This document shows, one piece after another, positions 8,775 to 16,334 of a DNA stretch of 19,732 nt. The stretch covers positions 1 to 19,732 of the forward strand of contig JBBRVG010000079.1 in assembly GCA_038247115.1 (NCBI GenBank), written 5' to 3'. How positions within the stretch are numbered: the first letter of the stretch is position 1; each line of letters begins with the position of its first letter. Under the pieces are notes generated by a model. That model did not search any database, had not been told where the DNA came from, and saw only the letters and a list, made by a program, of their open reading frames with translations. The stretch comes from Pseudaeromonas sp038247115. GTDB taxonomy: Bacteria; Pseudomonadota; Gammaproteobacteria; Enterobacterales; Aeromonadaceae. The position numbers and the translations under genes are program-made.

Positions 8775-10298
8775 GTGACGCTATTATGGATACTTTTGAC
8801 CCCATTTGTGGGGGGATTACTCTGCTGGCAGACCGAGCGGCAAGGCAGCCAATTGCCGCGCTGGATTGCACTCCTGTCCATGTTAACCGTGTTAGTGCTG
8901 AGCATAGGGCTCTGGTGGCAAGGTGATTTTTCGCTGAGTGCGCAAGGGGTTCCGGCCTGGACTTCCGAGTTCCTGGTGCCCTGGATCCCGCGCTTTGGCA
9001 TCAGCATCCATCTGGCCATCGATGGTTTGTCGCTGCTGATGGTGATGCTGACCGGCTTCCTCGGGGTCATGGCGGTGCTGTGCTCCTGGAGTGAAATCGC
9101 GCAACGGATTGGTTTCTTCCATCTCAATCTGTTGTGGATCCTGGGGGGCGTTATCGGCGTGTTCATGGCGATGGATCTGTTCCTGTTCTTCTTCTTCTGG
9201 GAGATGATGCTGGTGCCGATGTATTTCCTGATTGCGCTGTGGGGGCATGCCGCCTCCGATGGCCGTTCCCGGATCAATGCCGCCACCAAGTTCTTTATCT
9301 ATACCCAGGTCAGCGGTTTGATCATGTTGGTGGCGATCCTCGGGCTGGTGTTTGTTCACTATCAGGCAACGAATACCCTGACGTTCAGCTATGAGGAATT
9401 GCTCAATACCCCTATGTCGGCTGGTGTCGAATACCTGCTGATGCTGGGGTTCTTTATCGCCTTTGCGGTCAAGATGCCGGTGGTGCCGCTGCATGGCTGG
9501 TTGCCGGATGCCCACAGTCAGGCTCCGACCGCTGGCTCTGTGGATTTAGCCGGGATCTTGTTGAAGACAGCCGCGTATGGCTTGTTACGTTTCAGCTTGC
9601 CGCTGTTTCCTCATGCCTCCGCCGAGTTTGCGCCGATTGCCATGTGGCTGGGTATTGGTGGCATCATCTATGGTGCTGTGCTGGCGTTTAGCCAGACCGA
9701 TATCAAACGCCTGATTGCTTACACCAGTATCTCGCACATGGGCTTTGTGTTGATTGCCATCTATGCCGGTACCGAGATGGCCCTGCAGGGCGCCGTGATC
9801 CAGATGATTGCCCACGGTCTATCGGCGGCGGCACTGTTTATCCTGTGCGGTCAGCTTTATGAGCGTCTGCATACTCGTGATCTGCGACAAATGGGCGGCC
9901 TGTGGGGACGCATTCGCTATCTACCAGGCGTCATGTTGTTCTTCTCGGTCGCCTCGTTGGGGCTGCCGGGTACCGGCAACTTTGTCGGTGAGTTTCTGAT
10001 CCTGATGGGCAGTTTCTCCCGTGTCCCAGTGGTGACGGTAGTGGCCACCACAGGTCTGGTACTGGCTTCTGTCTACTCCCTCATCATGTTGCAGCGTGCC
10101 TGCTTCGGGCCGGGTAAGAGCGAGAGCGTGCTGTTGGCTATGCGCCCACGGGAGCTGGGTATGATGCTACTGCTGGCCGGGTTGCTGATCCTGTTGGGCT
10201 TGTACCCGCAGCCGGTGATCGATACCGCCAGCGGGACCGTCGGAGCTGTGCAGCACTGGTTAGTCTCTCTTCCCGCCGTCAGTGAAGGAGTGCTTTGA
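8775..10298 (+). CDS. nuoM: NADH-quinone oxidoreductase subunit M (antiporter-like)
   Basis: This is the middle antiporter-like proton-pumping subunit. The product has 507 aa; E. coli NuoM is about 509. The start is a GTG (8775), 16 nt after nuoL, preceded only by a weak purine-rich stretch (AGAGAG). I prefer it because the N-terminus LLWILLTPFVGGLLCWQTER aligns with the family and no nearer ATG does. The key glutamate is in FFWEMMLVPMYF (Glu143) and the key lysine in FAVKMPVVPLHGWLPDAHSQ (Lys233). The protein consists of roughly 14 hydrophobic helices. Its stop overlaps the nuoN start (TGATG at 10296–10300). Confidence 0.97.
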   Translation: MTLLWILLTPFVGGLLCWQTERQGSQLPRWIALLSMLTVLVLSIGLWWQGDFSLSAQGVPAWTSEFLVPWIPRFGISIHLAIDGLSLLMVMLTGFLGVMAVLCSWSEIAQRIGFFHLNLLWILGGVIGVFMAMDLFLFFFFWEMMLVPMYFLIALWGHAASDGRSRINAATKFFIYTQVSGLIMLVAILGLVFVHYQATNTLTFSYEELLNTPMSAGVEYLLMLGFFIAFAVKMPVVPLHGWLPDAHSQAPTAGSVDLAGILLKTAAYGLLRFSLPLFPHASAEFAPIAMWLGIGGIIYGAVLAFSQTDIKRLIAYTSISHMGFVLIAIYAGTEMALQGAVIQMIAHGLSAAALFILCGQLYERLHTRDLRQMGGLWGRIRYLPGVMLFFSVASLGLPGTGNFVGEFLILMGSFSRVPVVTVVATTGLVLASVYSLIMLQRACFGPGKSESVLLAMRPRELGMMLLLAGLLILLGLYPQPVIDTASGTVGAVQHWLVSLPAVSEGVL

Positions 10299-11761
10299 TG
10301 ACGTTTACTCTAGAACAACTCATGGCGGGTTTACCGCTGGCTCTTACCGCCGCCACTATGGTGGTGTTGATGCTGGCGATTGCCTGGCGTCGCAGTATTG
10401 ATGTGGCCTTCTTTGTCACCATAGGTGGCTTGAATATAGCGCTGCTTTCCTTATTTCTGCTGGTGCGGTTACCCGTTCAGGAATTGACGCCGCTGCTACG
10501 GCTGGATCACTACGCGATTTTTTATATGGCTCTGGTGCTGATTGCCTCTCTGGCCAGTTGCACATTCGCCCGCGCCTGGTTACGCCTCTATCCGGATAAT
10601 CGGGAAGAGTTCTATCTGCTGTTGCTGATTGCCACCTGCGGTGGTCTGGTGTTGGCGATGACCCAGCATCTGGCGTCGCTGTTCATCGGCATCGAGCTCA
10701 TCTCGTTGCCAATGTTCGGCTTGGTGGCCTATGCCTACCGTGAGCGGCGCTCGCTGGAAGCCGGGGTCAAGTACATGGTGCTATCGGCGGCAGCGACCGG
10801 ATTCTTGCTCTTTGGCATGGCACTCTTGTATGCCCAATCTGGCAGCTTGAGTTTTGCCCAGCTCGGCACAGCGTTGGCGGCCAGCCCTGAATTCCAGCCT
10901 CTGTTCCTGGCAGGACTGGGTATGATGTTGGTGGGATTTGCGTTCAAGCTGTCGATGGCACCGTTTCACCTGTGGACTCCCGATGTGTATGAAGGCGCAC
11001 CCGCACCCGTGGCCTCTTTTCTGGCAACAGCCAGCAAGGTGGCCATCTTCTGTGCCTTGTTGCGCTTTTATCTGGCCATACCGGCGGCCGAAGCCCAGAT
11101 GATGCATCTGTTGCTCTCGGTGATTGCAATTCTGTCGATCCTGGTCGGTAACCTGCTGGCCTTGGTGCAGAGCAACATCAAACGGATGCTGGGTTACTCT
11201 TCAATTGCTCACTTTGGCTATCTGCTGGCGGTGGTCATCGCCAGCCGTCAGCAACTGATCCCCCTGGAAGCAGCCGGTGTCTATCTGCTGATGTATCTGT
11301 TTACCAGCCTGGGGGCATTCGGGGTAGTGAGTCTGATGTCCAGCCCTTATCGGGGCAAGGATGCGGACTCCCTGCATAGTTACCGGGGTCTGTTCTGGCA
11401 CCGGCCCTACCTGACCGCTGTGTTGACCGTCATGATGCTGTCGTTGGCCGGTATACCGACCACGTTAGGTTTTATCGGCAAGTTCTACATCATAGCTGTC
11501 GGTGTGACATCCGGCCTGTGGTGGGTGACGGCGGCTGTGATCCTGGGCTCTGGCTTGGGCCTCTTCTATTACCTGCGGGTGATGGTGACACTTTACCTGC
11601 GTGAGCCTGGCATGCAGGCCCGCGATGCCGAGCACGACTGGGCTCTGTCGGCCGGTGGGGTCGTGGTGCTGTTGTCTGCGCTGGTCGTTTTGTTGTTGGG
11701 ATTGTTCCCGCAACCCTTGCTGGAACTGGTACAACAGACGCAGCTAGTCACGATTCAGTAA
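10298..11761 (+). CDS. nuoN: NADH-quinone oxidoreductase subunit N (antiporter-like)
   Basis: This is the proximal antiporter-like subunit and last gene of the nuo operon. From the ATG at 10298 it is 487 aa; E. coli NuoN is 485. A TTG one codon earlier (10295) is also in frame but less likely, since AAGGAG (10285–10290) is 7 nt from the ATG. The conserved residues fall at the same numbers as in E. coli: Glu133 in FIGIELISLPMFGL and Lys217 in FAFKLSMAPFHLWTPDVY. The start overlaps the nuoM stop by one base. The TAA is followed after 23 nt by an intrinsic terminator. Confidence 0.97.
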   Translation: MTFTLEQLMAGLPLALTAATMVVLMLAIAWRRSIDVAFFVTIGGLNIALLSLFLLVRLPVQELTPLLRLDHYAIFYMALVLIASLASCTFARAWLRLYPDNREEFYLLLLIATCGGLVLAMTQHLASLFIGIELISLPMFGLVAYAYRERRSLEAGVKYMVLSAAATGFLLFGMALLYAQSGSLSFAQLGTALAASPEFQPLFLAGLGMMLVGFAFKLSMAPFHLWTPDVYEGAPAPVASFLATASKVAIFCALLRFYLAIPAAEAQMMHLLLSVIAILSILVGNLLALVQSNIKRMLGYSSIAHFGYLLAVVIASRQQLIPLEAAGVYLLMYLFTSLGAFGVVSLMSSPYRGKDADSLHSYRGLFWHRPYLTAVLTVMMLSLAGIPTTLGFIGKFYIIAVGVTSGLWWVTAAVILGSGLGLFYYLRVMVTLYLREPGMQARDAEHDWALSAGGVVVLLSALVVLLLGLFPQPLLELVQQTQLVTIQ

Positions 11762-11784
11762 GCGGACTAAGTCATGGATACCAT

Positions 11785-11815
11785 AGAAGGCTGCCTACGG
11801 GCAGCCTTCTTGTTT
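11785..11815 (+). terminator. Rho-independent terminator of the nuo operon
   Basis: A perfect 11-bp stem (AGAAGGCTGCC at 11785–11795, GGCAGCCTTCT at 11800–11810) closes a TACG tetraloop, followed by TGTTTT. It lies 23 nt after the nuoN stop on the same strand. The opposite strand has no T-tract, so it probably works in the nuo direction only. Confidence 0.9.
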
Positions 11816-11982
11816 TGGGCCGGCAAGAGCCTGGCTATCAACGATCAGGCTTCGACATGCCGTTGCTATTAACGCATGAGCAGCAGATCCACCCTCGCTT
11901 CGAGCATCGCCGTGCCACGCCTTGGGTTGTTGTGCTGTTGTACTGGTTATAGCATCAACAGACTTGCTTAATATCGCGACAT
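11816..11982. other. Intergenic segment without recognised gene
   Basis: About 170 bp lie between the nuo terminator and the minus-strand terminator of the next gene. A minus-strand open frame crosses it, but it also runs through both terminators and into the 3' end of the 12030–12794 gene in another frame, so I do not call it. A short imperfect inverted repeat is present (AGCCTG near 11828, CAGGCT near 11846). I recognise no RNA family or promoter here. Confidence 0.5.
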
Positions 11983-12003
11983 AAAAAAGGCCGCAGAGCG
12001 GCC
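11983..12003 (-). terminator. Rho-independent terminator of the 12030–12794 gene
   Basis: Read on the minus strand this is GGCCGC, a TCT loop, GCGGCC, then six T residues: a perfect 6-bp all-G/C stem with a U-tract. It begins 26 nt after the stop of the minus-strand gene. It is a textbook intrinsic terminator. Confidence 0.9.
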
Positions 12004-12029
12004 TGATGAGCAGTAACGATGGATGCTGG

Positions 12030-12794
12030 TTACCACATACGTTTAGGTTGAAACAACACATCCAGATCGTCTTTTTTCTCGTTGAGCTGATCGAGCTCTT
12101 TCTGGTTGGCTTTCTCCAGTTGCTCGGCCATTTCTCGCAGAGCCATGCGCATCTCTTCTTCACGGGTGACCAGCCAGGCATCCTTGTCGTGGATGGCGGC
12201 GAGGGTGGTAATGCCTTTGGTCAGCATCTGCTTGGCACTGCCAAATTGGCGTTGCACCCGAGCGTCGAGTGCCCGCTGGATCAAATTGGCGATGTTGATT
12301 TTCAACAGCAGCAGTTCAAGTCGGCGATCCTCGGCGACAAAGGCTTGCGGGTCGATCTTGCCCTTGTTTTGCTCGACACGCATCACGGCCCGGATTTTTT
12401 TCACCAGTTGCAGCATCTGCAGAGCCTGACGATCGGAATCCGGGGCGCGAAAGGCGCTCTCTTCATTGGACTGATAATGCTCTTGCACATAGTTGATTTG
12501 CGCGGTGACATCCTGGATCCGTTGGCGCACTGAATTTAACGCCGGATTCGCTTGGGATATAGCGCGCAAGGCATCCAGAATGCGATTCTGCAACAGGAGT
12601 ACCAACGCCTTGGTGTAGGGCAGGCGGCTGGCATTGAGCAATAGTTCATCGGACTCATCAATGATGAGTTTTTGTTTGGTCATCAGAACCCGGCGATCCG
12701 CTTCCTGCCGCTGCTTGTATTGCTGCATGATGTTGTACGCAATCACCAGGAACAGCAGGGCCCCGATGGATAATAGCACCAGTGTTAATACCAT
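12030..12794 (-). CDS. Uncharacterised membrane-anchored coiled-coil protein
   Basis: The 254-aa product is of unknown function. Residues 3–20 are a strongly hydrophobic helix (VLTLVLLSIGALLFLVIA), followed by a positively charged stretch (QQYKQRQEADRR). This suggests a single N-terminal anchor with the body in the cytoplasm. The rest is rich in Leu, Glu, Gln, Lys and Arg and almost free of Gly and Cys, as expected of long helices. Residues about 210–246 (REEEMRMALREMAEQLEKAN onwards) look like a coiled coil. The protein ends in a basic, aromatic tail (FQPKRMW). No catalytic motif or nucleotide-binding loop is seen. It is transcribed alone, divergently from cysB, with its own terminator. I have a vague memory of similar genes in Vibrio, Shewanella and Aeromonas annotated as hypothetical or 'DNA repair' proteins, but nothing here supports a repair role. 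The best nearby Shine-Dalgarno (AGGAG) is about 15 nt before the ATG, with GGA closer, so the start is less certain. Confidence 0.85.
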   Translation of the reverse strand: MVLTLVLLSIGALLFLVIAYNIMQQYKQRQEADRRVLMTKQKLIIDESDELLLNASRLPYTKALVLLLQNRILDALRAISQANPALNSVRQRIQDVTAQINYVQEHYQSNEESAFRAPDSDRQALQMLQLVKKIRAVMRVEQNKGKIDPQAFVAEDRRLELLLLKINIANLIQRALDARVQRQFGSAKQMLTKGITTLAAIHDKDAWLVTREEEMRMALREMAEQLEKANQKELDQLNEKKDDLDVLFQPKRMW

Positions 12795-12844
12795 ACTGAT
12801 TCCGGACCTCTCCTGATCATTTCGAGCTCTAATCTCTTGATACT

Positions 12845-12850
12845 ACTATA
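12845..12850 (-). promoter_or_regulatory. Candidate -10 element for the 12030–12794 gene
   Basis: On the minus strand TATAGT (5 of 6 to TATAAT) lies about 50 nt upstream of the start codon. No good -35 hexamer is found at 16–18 bp, so this is a weak call based on position and composition. Confidence 0.25.
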
Positions 12851-12974
12851 ACTCAGTTAGACGAACGAGTGACACAGCCCAAAGGCGGTACTTTGAACGC
12901 TATCGCACGCCGGGAAAGCTATGACCAGCAGGAGCTGGTGCTGGATCGGCACAAAGATGGTCATTTGAGAGCGA

Positions 12975-13004
12975 TTGAGGAAAACAGAGATATTCATCTA
13001 ATAT
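12975..13004 (+). promoter_or_regulatory. Candidate sigma70 promoter of cysB
   Basis: TTGAGG (12975–12980) and TAATAT (12999–13004) are separated by 18 bp, each matching 4 of 6 consensus positions. They lie about 40 nt before the cysB ATG in an A/T-rich stretch. A second TTGAGA sits at 12965–12970. CysB is known to repress its own gene in enterics, so a CysB site may overlap here, but I cannot point to one. Confidence 0.35.
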
Positions 13005-13043
13005 TTGTTAGTATTAATAAACCGTCTCTTATTCTGGAACGCT

Positions 13044-14018
13044 ATGAAACTTCAGCAATTACGCTATATCGTCGAGGTGGCGAACCACAGTCTGAATGTC
13101 TCCGCTACCGCCGAAAGCCTCTATACCTCGCAACCGGGGATCAGCAAGCAAGTCCGCATGCTGGAAGACGAGTTGGGGGTGCAGATCTTCGAACGCAGCG
13201 GTAAACACCTGACCCAGGTTACACCGGCGGGGCGGGACATACTGCGGATCTCCCAGGAGATACTGGCCAAAGTTGAGAGTATCAAGTCGGTGGCGGGTCA
13301 GTTTACCAATCCAGATCAGGGGACGCTGAACATTTCAACCACCCATACCCAGGCGCGCTATGCGCTGCCCGAGGTGATACGAGCCTTTATCAAGCGCTAC
13401 CCCAAGGTATCCTTGCATATGCATCAAGGCTCACCGGCCCAGTTGAGCGAATCTGTGGCCAAGGGAACAACCGACTTTGCCATTGCCACCGAAGCCTTGC
13501 ACCTGTATCAGGATCTGGTGATGCTGCCTTGTTATCACTGGACTCGCTGTCTGCTGGTGCCCAAGGGGCATCCGCTGGCCGAGCTTTCGCGGGTAGAAAT
13601 TGAAGATCTGGCGCGTTTCCCGCTGGTCACTTACACCTTCGGCTTTACCGGTCGTTCCGAGCTGGATTCGGCGTTTGGCCGTGCCGGACTCGAGCCGCGG
13701 ATCGTCTTTACCGCGACCGATGCCGATGTGATCAAGACCTACGTCAAGATGGGACTGGGCGTTGGTGTGATTGCCAGCATGGCCATAGATCCGGCGGTGG
13801 ATACCGATCTGGTGAAGCTCGATGCCTCCCATCTGTTCCAATCCAGCACCACCAAGATCTGTTTTCGTCGTGGCATCTTCCTGCGCAGCTATATGTACGA
13901 TTTCATGGAGCGTTTTGCGCCCCATCTGACGCGGGCTCTGGTCGATAAGGCCCTGGCGCTCAAAACCACCTACGAGGTGGAGCAGCTATTCGAGAATGTC
14001 GAGTTGCCGGTGCGTTAA
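13044..14018 (+). CDS. cysB: LysR-family transcriptional regulator CysB
   Basis: CysB is the master activator of sulfate uptake and cysteine biosynthesis, responding to N-acetylserine/O-acetylserine and opposed by sulfide or thiosulfate. From the ATG at 13044 (MKLQQLRYIVEVANHSLNVS) the product is 324 aa, the same length as E. coli CysB. The winged helix-turn-helix occupies about residues 2–60 (SLNVSATAESLYTSQPGISK). The effector domain contains TTHTQARYALP, where Thr100, Thr102 and Gln103 match the anion-binding residues described for Klebsiella CysB. YTFGFTGRSELD and IVFTATDADVIKTYV are also conserved. In-frame upstream codons (from 13005) are rejected because they add residues not found in the family. 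The Shine-Dalgarno is poor (GGA at 13036–13038). No cys structural gene is nearby, so the regulator acts in trans. Confidence 0.97.
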   Translation: MKLQQLRYIVEVANHSLNVSATAESLYTSQPGISKQVRMLEDELGVQIFERSGKHLTQVTPAGRDILRISQEILAKVESIKSVAGQFTNPDQGTLNISTTHTQARYALPEVIRAFIKRYPKVSLHMHQGSPAQLSESVAKGTTDFAIATEALHLYQDLVMLPCYHWTRCLLVPKGHPLAELSRVEIEDLARFPLVTYTFGFTGRSELDSAFGRAGLEPRIVFTATDADVIKTYVKMGLGVGVIASMAIDPAVDTDLVKLDASHLFQSSTTKICFRRGIFLRSYMYDFMERFAPHLTRALVDKALALKTTYEVEQLFENVELPVR

Positions 14019-14059
14019 ACCCTGGCTGCCGGTCATGGCAACCCAAGTGATAGTCCTGA

Positions 14060-14085
14060 AGAAGGCCACCTCAAGGTGGCCTTCT
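14060..14085. terminator. Hairpin terminator between convergent cysB and sdaA
   Basis: A perfect 11-bp stem (AGAAGGCCACC at 14060–14070, GGTGGCCTTCT at 14075–14085) closes a TCAA loop. It lies 41 nt after the cysB stop and 20 nt after the sdaA stop on the other strand. Neither side has a proper T-tract (TGTCAT on +, TCAGG on -), so termination may be moderate, but the position suggests it serves both genes. Confidence 0.7.
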
Positions 14086-14105
14086 GTCATACTGCCGCCG
14101 GTCGG

Positions 14106-15470
14106 CTAGTCACAGAATGAGACCTTAATCGCCAGACCGCCCTGGGAGGTCTCCCGATATTTGGCGTTCATATCCTTACCGGTGGCATACATGGTGGCAA
14201 TGACTTTATCCAGCGACACACAGGCTTTGCTGGTGCGACGCAACGCCATGCGCGAGGCATTGATGGCCTTGACCGCAGCAATCGCATTGCGCTCGATGCA
14301 GGGGACCTGCACTTGGCCGGCAACCGGATCACAGGTCAGCCCCAGATTGTGCTCCATGGCAATCTCTGCCGCCTGACACACCTGCTCGGGACTGCCGCCC
14401 ATGAGTTCAGTCAGGCCCGCCGCCGCCATCGAGCAGGCGACCCCGACTTCACCCTGACAGCCGACCTCCGCGCCGGAGAGCGAGGCATTCATCTTATACA
14501 ACAAGCCGATACCGCCAGCAGCCAGCAGGAACTTGCGGGCCTCGTCGGCAGCCAACGGCTGGATGAATTTATCGTAATAGGCCATGACGGCGGGAATGAT
14601 ACCGGCAGCGCCATTGGTAGGGGCCGTGACCATGCGCCCCCCGGCGGCATTTTCTTCACTGACCGCCATGGCAAACATGTTGACCCAATCGATCACCGCC
14701 ATCGGATCCGTCGACAGGTGGGTATTGGTGACCAGTTGCCGCCTGAGCGCCGCCGCTCGGCGCGGCACCCGCAACGGCCCCGCTAATACCCCTTCAGTCT
14801 GGCAGCCCCGGGTCATGGAGTGCTGCATGATCTCCCACAGTTGCTGGCAGCGCTGCTGGGTTGCGGCCTCCGACTGGAAACTCAGCTCGTTTTGCTGCAT
14901 CAGATAGGAGATGGAAAAGCCTTGGCGTTGGCAATGGGCCAACAACTGCTCGGCACTGGCAAATGGCCAGGCCACGGTCGTCTGGGTGACATCGGAGCTT
15001 TGCAGTTGATCGGCGGCGACAATAAAGCCACCGCCCGGCGAAAACCAGGTCTGCTGGAGCAGCGATTGATCTCCGGCGAAGGCTTCAAAGCGCATGCCAT
15101 TTTCATGTTCCGGCAATGCTGTGCTGTGAAAGGTCAAGTCCTGCTCGGAAAAGCGGATCTGCTTCTGGCCGCCAGCCAGAGGCAGGTCGCCGGAGTCGCG
15201 GATCTCTTGCAATAAGTGAGGGATCTGCTCGATCACCACAGTTTCGGGCAGATACCCGGCGAGGCCCAGAATGAGCGCCGTATCGGTGTTGTGGCCGCGT
15301 CCTGTCAGTGCCAAGGATCCATAGACGCCGATCTGCAATCGGGTCACGCGTGCCAGCAGTTGCTGCTGCTGAAGAGACTGCACAAAGGCATAGGCAGCCT
15401 TCATGGGCCCTACGGTATGGGATGAGGAGGGGCCAATGCCGATCTTGAACAGATCGAAAATAGAGATCAT
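14106..15470 (-). CDS. sdaA: L-serine ammonia-lyase (L-serine dehydratase), iron-sulfur type
   Basis: The enzyme deaminates L-serine to pyruvate and ammonia using a [4Fe-4S] cluster rather than pyridoxal phosphate. The 454-aa product is a single-chain type: an N-terminal beta domain (MISIFDLFKIGIGPSSSHTV) followed by the catalytic alpha domain from about residue 200. Cys338, Cys380 and Cys391 have the same spacing (42 and 11) as the cluster ligands Cys343/385/396 reported for the Legionella enzyme. The motif VTAPTNGAAGIIPAV (281–295) and the SSSHT loop (15–19) are typical active-site segments. E. coli has paralogues sdaA, sdaB and tdcG; synteny with pabB and nudL points to sdaA. It lies 189 bp downstream of nudL and has its own candidate promoter. 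In E. coli sdaA is repressed by Lrp. Confidence 0.95.
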   Translation of the reverse strand: MISIFDLFKIGIGPSSSHTVGPMKAAYAFVQSLQQQQLLARVTRLQIGVYGSLALTGRGHNTDTALILGLAGYLPETVVIEQIPHLLQEIRDSGDLPLAGGQKQIRFSEQDLTFHSTALPEHENGMRFEAFAGDQSLLQQTWFSPGGGFIVAADQLQSSDVTQTTVAWPFASAEQLLAHCQRQGFSISYLMQQNELSFQSEAATQQRCQQLWEIMQHSMTRGCQTEGVLAGPLRVPRRAAALRRQLVTNTHLSTDPMAVIDWVNMFAMAVSEENAAGGRMVTAPTNGAAGIIPAVMAYYDKFIQPLAADEARKFLLAAGGIGLLYKMNASLSGAEVGCQGEVGVACSMAAAGLTELMGGSPEQVCQAAEIAMEHNLGLTCDPVAGQVQVPCIERNAIAAVKAINASRMALRRTSKACVSLDKVIATMYATGKDMNAKYRETSQGGLAIKVSFCD

Positions 15471-15539
15471 GAATACGCCACCGGTTCGAAAAGAGGTGAA
15501 AGCTTAAGTAACAAGGGATGGATGCTACAGGAGTCGCCG

Positions 15540-15568
15540 ATTATAAAATATGATCCGGTGATTGCCGC
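15540..15568 (-). promoter_or_regulatory. Candidate sigma70 promoter of sdaA
   Basis: On the minus strand a perfect TATAAT (15540–15545) lies about 70 nt before the sdaA start, preceded after 17 bp by GCGGCA (15563–15568), which matches the -35 consensus at 3 of 6 positions. The surrounding 15540–15640 is markedly A/T-rich compared with the flanking genes. It suggests sdaA can be transcribed apart from pabB–nudL. Confidence 0.4.
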
Positions 15569-15659
15569 TATCTGTTGGCGATATATTTTGGAAAATCCGG
15601 CTAAGCAATCGTTTTTCAATGTCTTGTTTTCTATGCCGTGCTTTTCTGTGCTGGATTGT

Positions 15660-16334
15660 TTATTTCGTGCCACTGACTTGCCGCGCCAACTGCCACAAGA
15701 TCCGCGCCGTTGCCCCCCACACCAGACGTTGCTGCAGCGTGATGCCGAACACAGTGTGCTGCTGTGATCCCCGCTGTACCCGCCAGCGCCCGTAGTTGGC
15801 GGGGTCGAGTAACGGTGCCAGCGGTAGTTCGAATGCCTCGGCCACTTCATCCAGAGCGGGGATTAGCGGATAGTCCGCCGCCAATAGCCCGAGAAAGGGC
15901 ACCATGCGATAGTGGCTGACCGTGATATGGGCGGGTAACTGGCCCAGCAGGCGAACGCAGGCCGGAGGAATGCCCAGCTCTTCCCAAGTCTCGCGCAGCG
16001 CTGTAACGGCCAGGGTCCCATCGTCCGGATCCTGCCGTCCACCGGGAAAACTGATCTGGCCCGGATGATGGCGCAGTTGTGCACTGCGGCGAGTGAACAG
16101 CACCGACAATTGGTCCCCCCGAGCAATGATCGGGATCAGCACCGCTGCTGGTTTAAGGGATGCAGTGGCAACCTCGCGCCAAGCCGGTTCGCCCGCACCT
16201 GGGGTCAAGAGATGAAACGCGGTCAGCAGACGGGGCAGGGTCCAGACGTCACTCTGGCCCGATGCCGACGAGAAAATGGGCGCTACAGGGCGCCCGTATG
16301 AGGGCGCGTTCAAATCCCGCAGTCTGACTAGCAT
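15660..16334 (-). CDS. nudL: Nudix hydrolase, probable CoA pyrophosphatase NudL
   Basis: This is a probable coenzyme A diphosphatase that splits CoA into 3',5'-ADP and phosphopantetheine. The product is 224 aa. The CoA-specific signature preceding the Nudix box is visible at 79–99: LFTRRSAQLR, then G92, then FPGG. The Nudix box follows from Gly99 with RETWEELGI at 114–122. The first box glutamate is replaced by Asp, as also in E. coli NudL. The start ATG lies within the last codons of pabB (7-nt overlap), implying translational coupling. The overlap gives an N-terminus about 30 residues longer than E. coli NudL (about 192 aa), and no later ATG, GTG or TTG in frame was found before the conserved part. 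pabB–nudL–sdaA order matches E. coli. No clear terminator was seen after its stop. Confidence 0.93.
   Translation of the reverse strand: MLVRLRDLNAPSYGRPVAPIFSSASGQSDVWTLPRLLTAFHLLTPGAGEPAWREVATASLKPAAVLIPIIARGDQLSVLFTRRSAQLRHHPGQISFPGGRQDPDDGTLAVTALRETWEELGIPPACVRLLGQLPAHITVSHYRMVPFLGLLAADYPLIPALDEVAEAFELPLAPLLDPANYGRWRVQRGSQQHTVFGITLQQRLVWGATARILWQLARQVSGTK

Noticed and set aside
8630..9515. Long minus-strand frames of about 207–219 aa opposite nuoL/nuoM
   Set aside because: They are antisense to highly conserved membrane-protein genes. Their low-complexity His/Gln/Asp-rich products mirror the hydrophobic codons on the other strand.
6908..11761. Mrp-type or other cation/proton antiporter operon
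   Set aside because: The three antiporter-like proteins lie in a complete nuoE–N order with NuoH/I/J/K and carry complex I-specific features, including the NuoL C-terminal extension.
11795..12181. 128-aa minus-strand frame spanning the spacer after nuoN
   Set aside because: It runs through both intrinsic terminators and overlaps the 3' end of the 12030–12794 gene in another frame. There is no ribosome site or recognisable domain.
12869..13204. 111-aa plus-strand frame starting before cysB
   Set aside because: It overlaps the promoter region and the first 160 bases of cysB out of frame, and the product shows no family resemblance.
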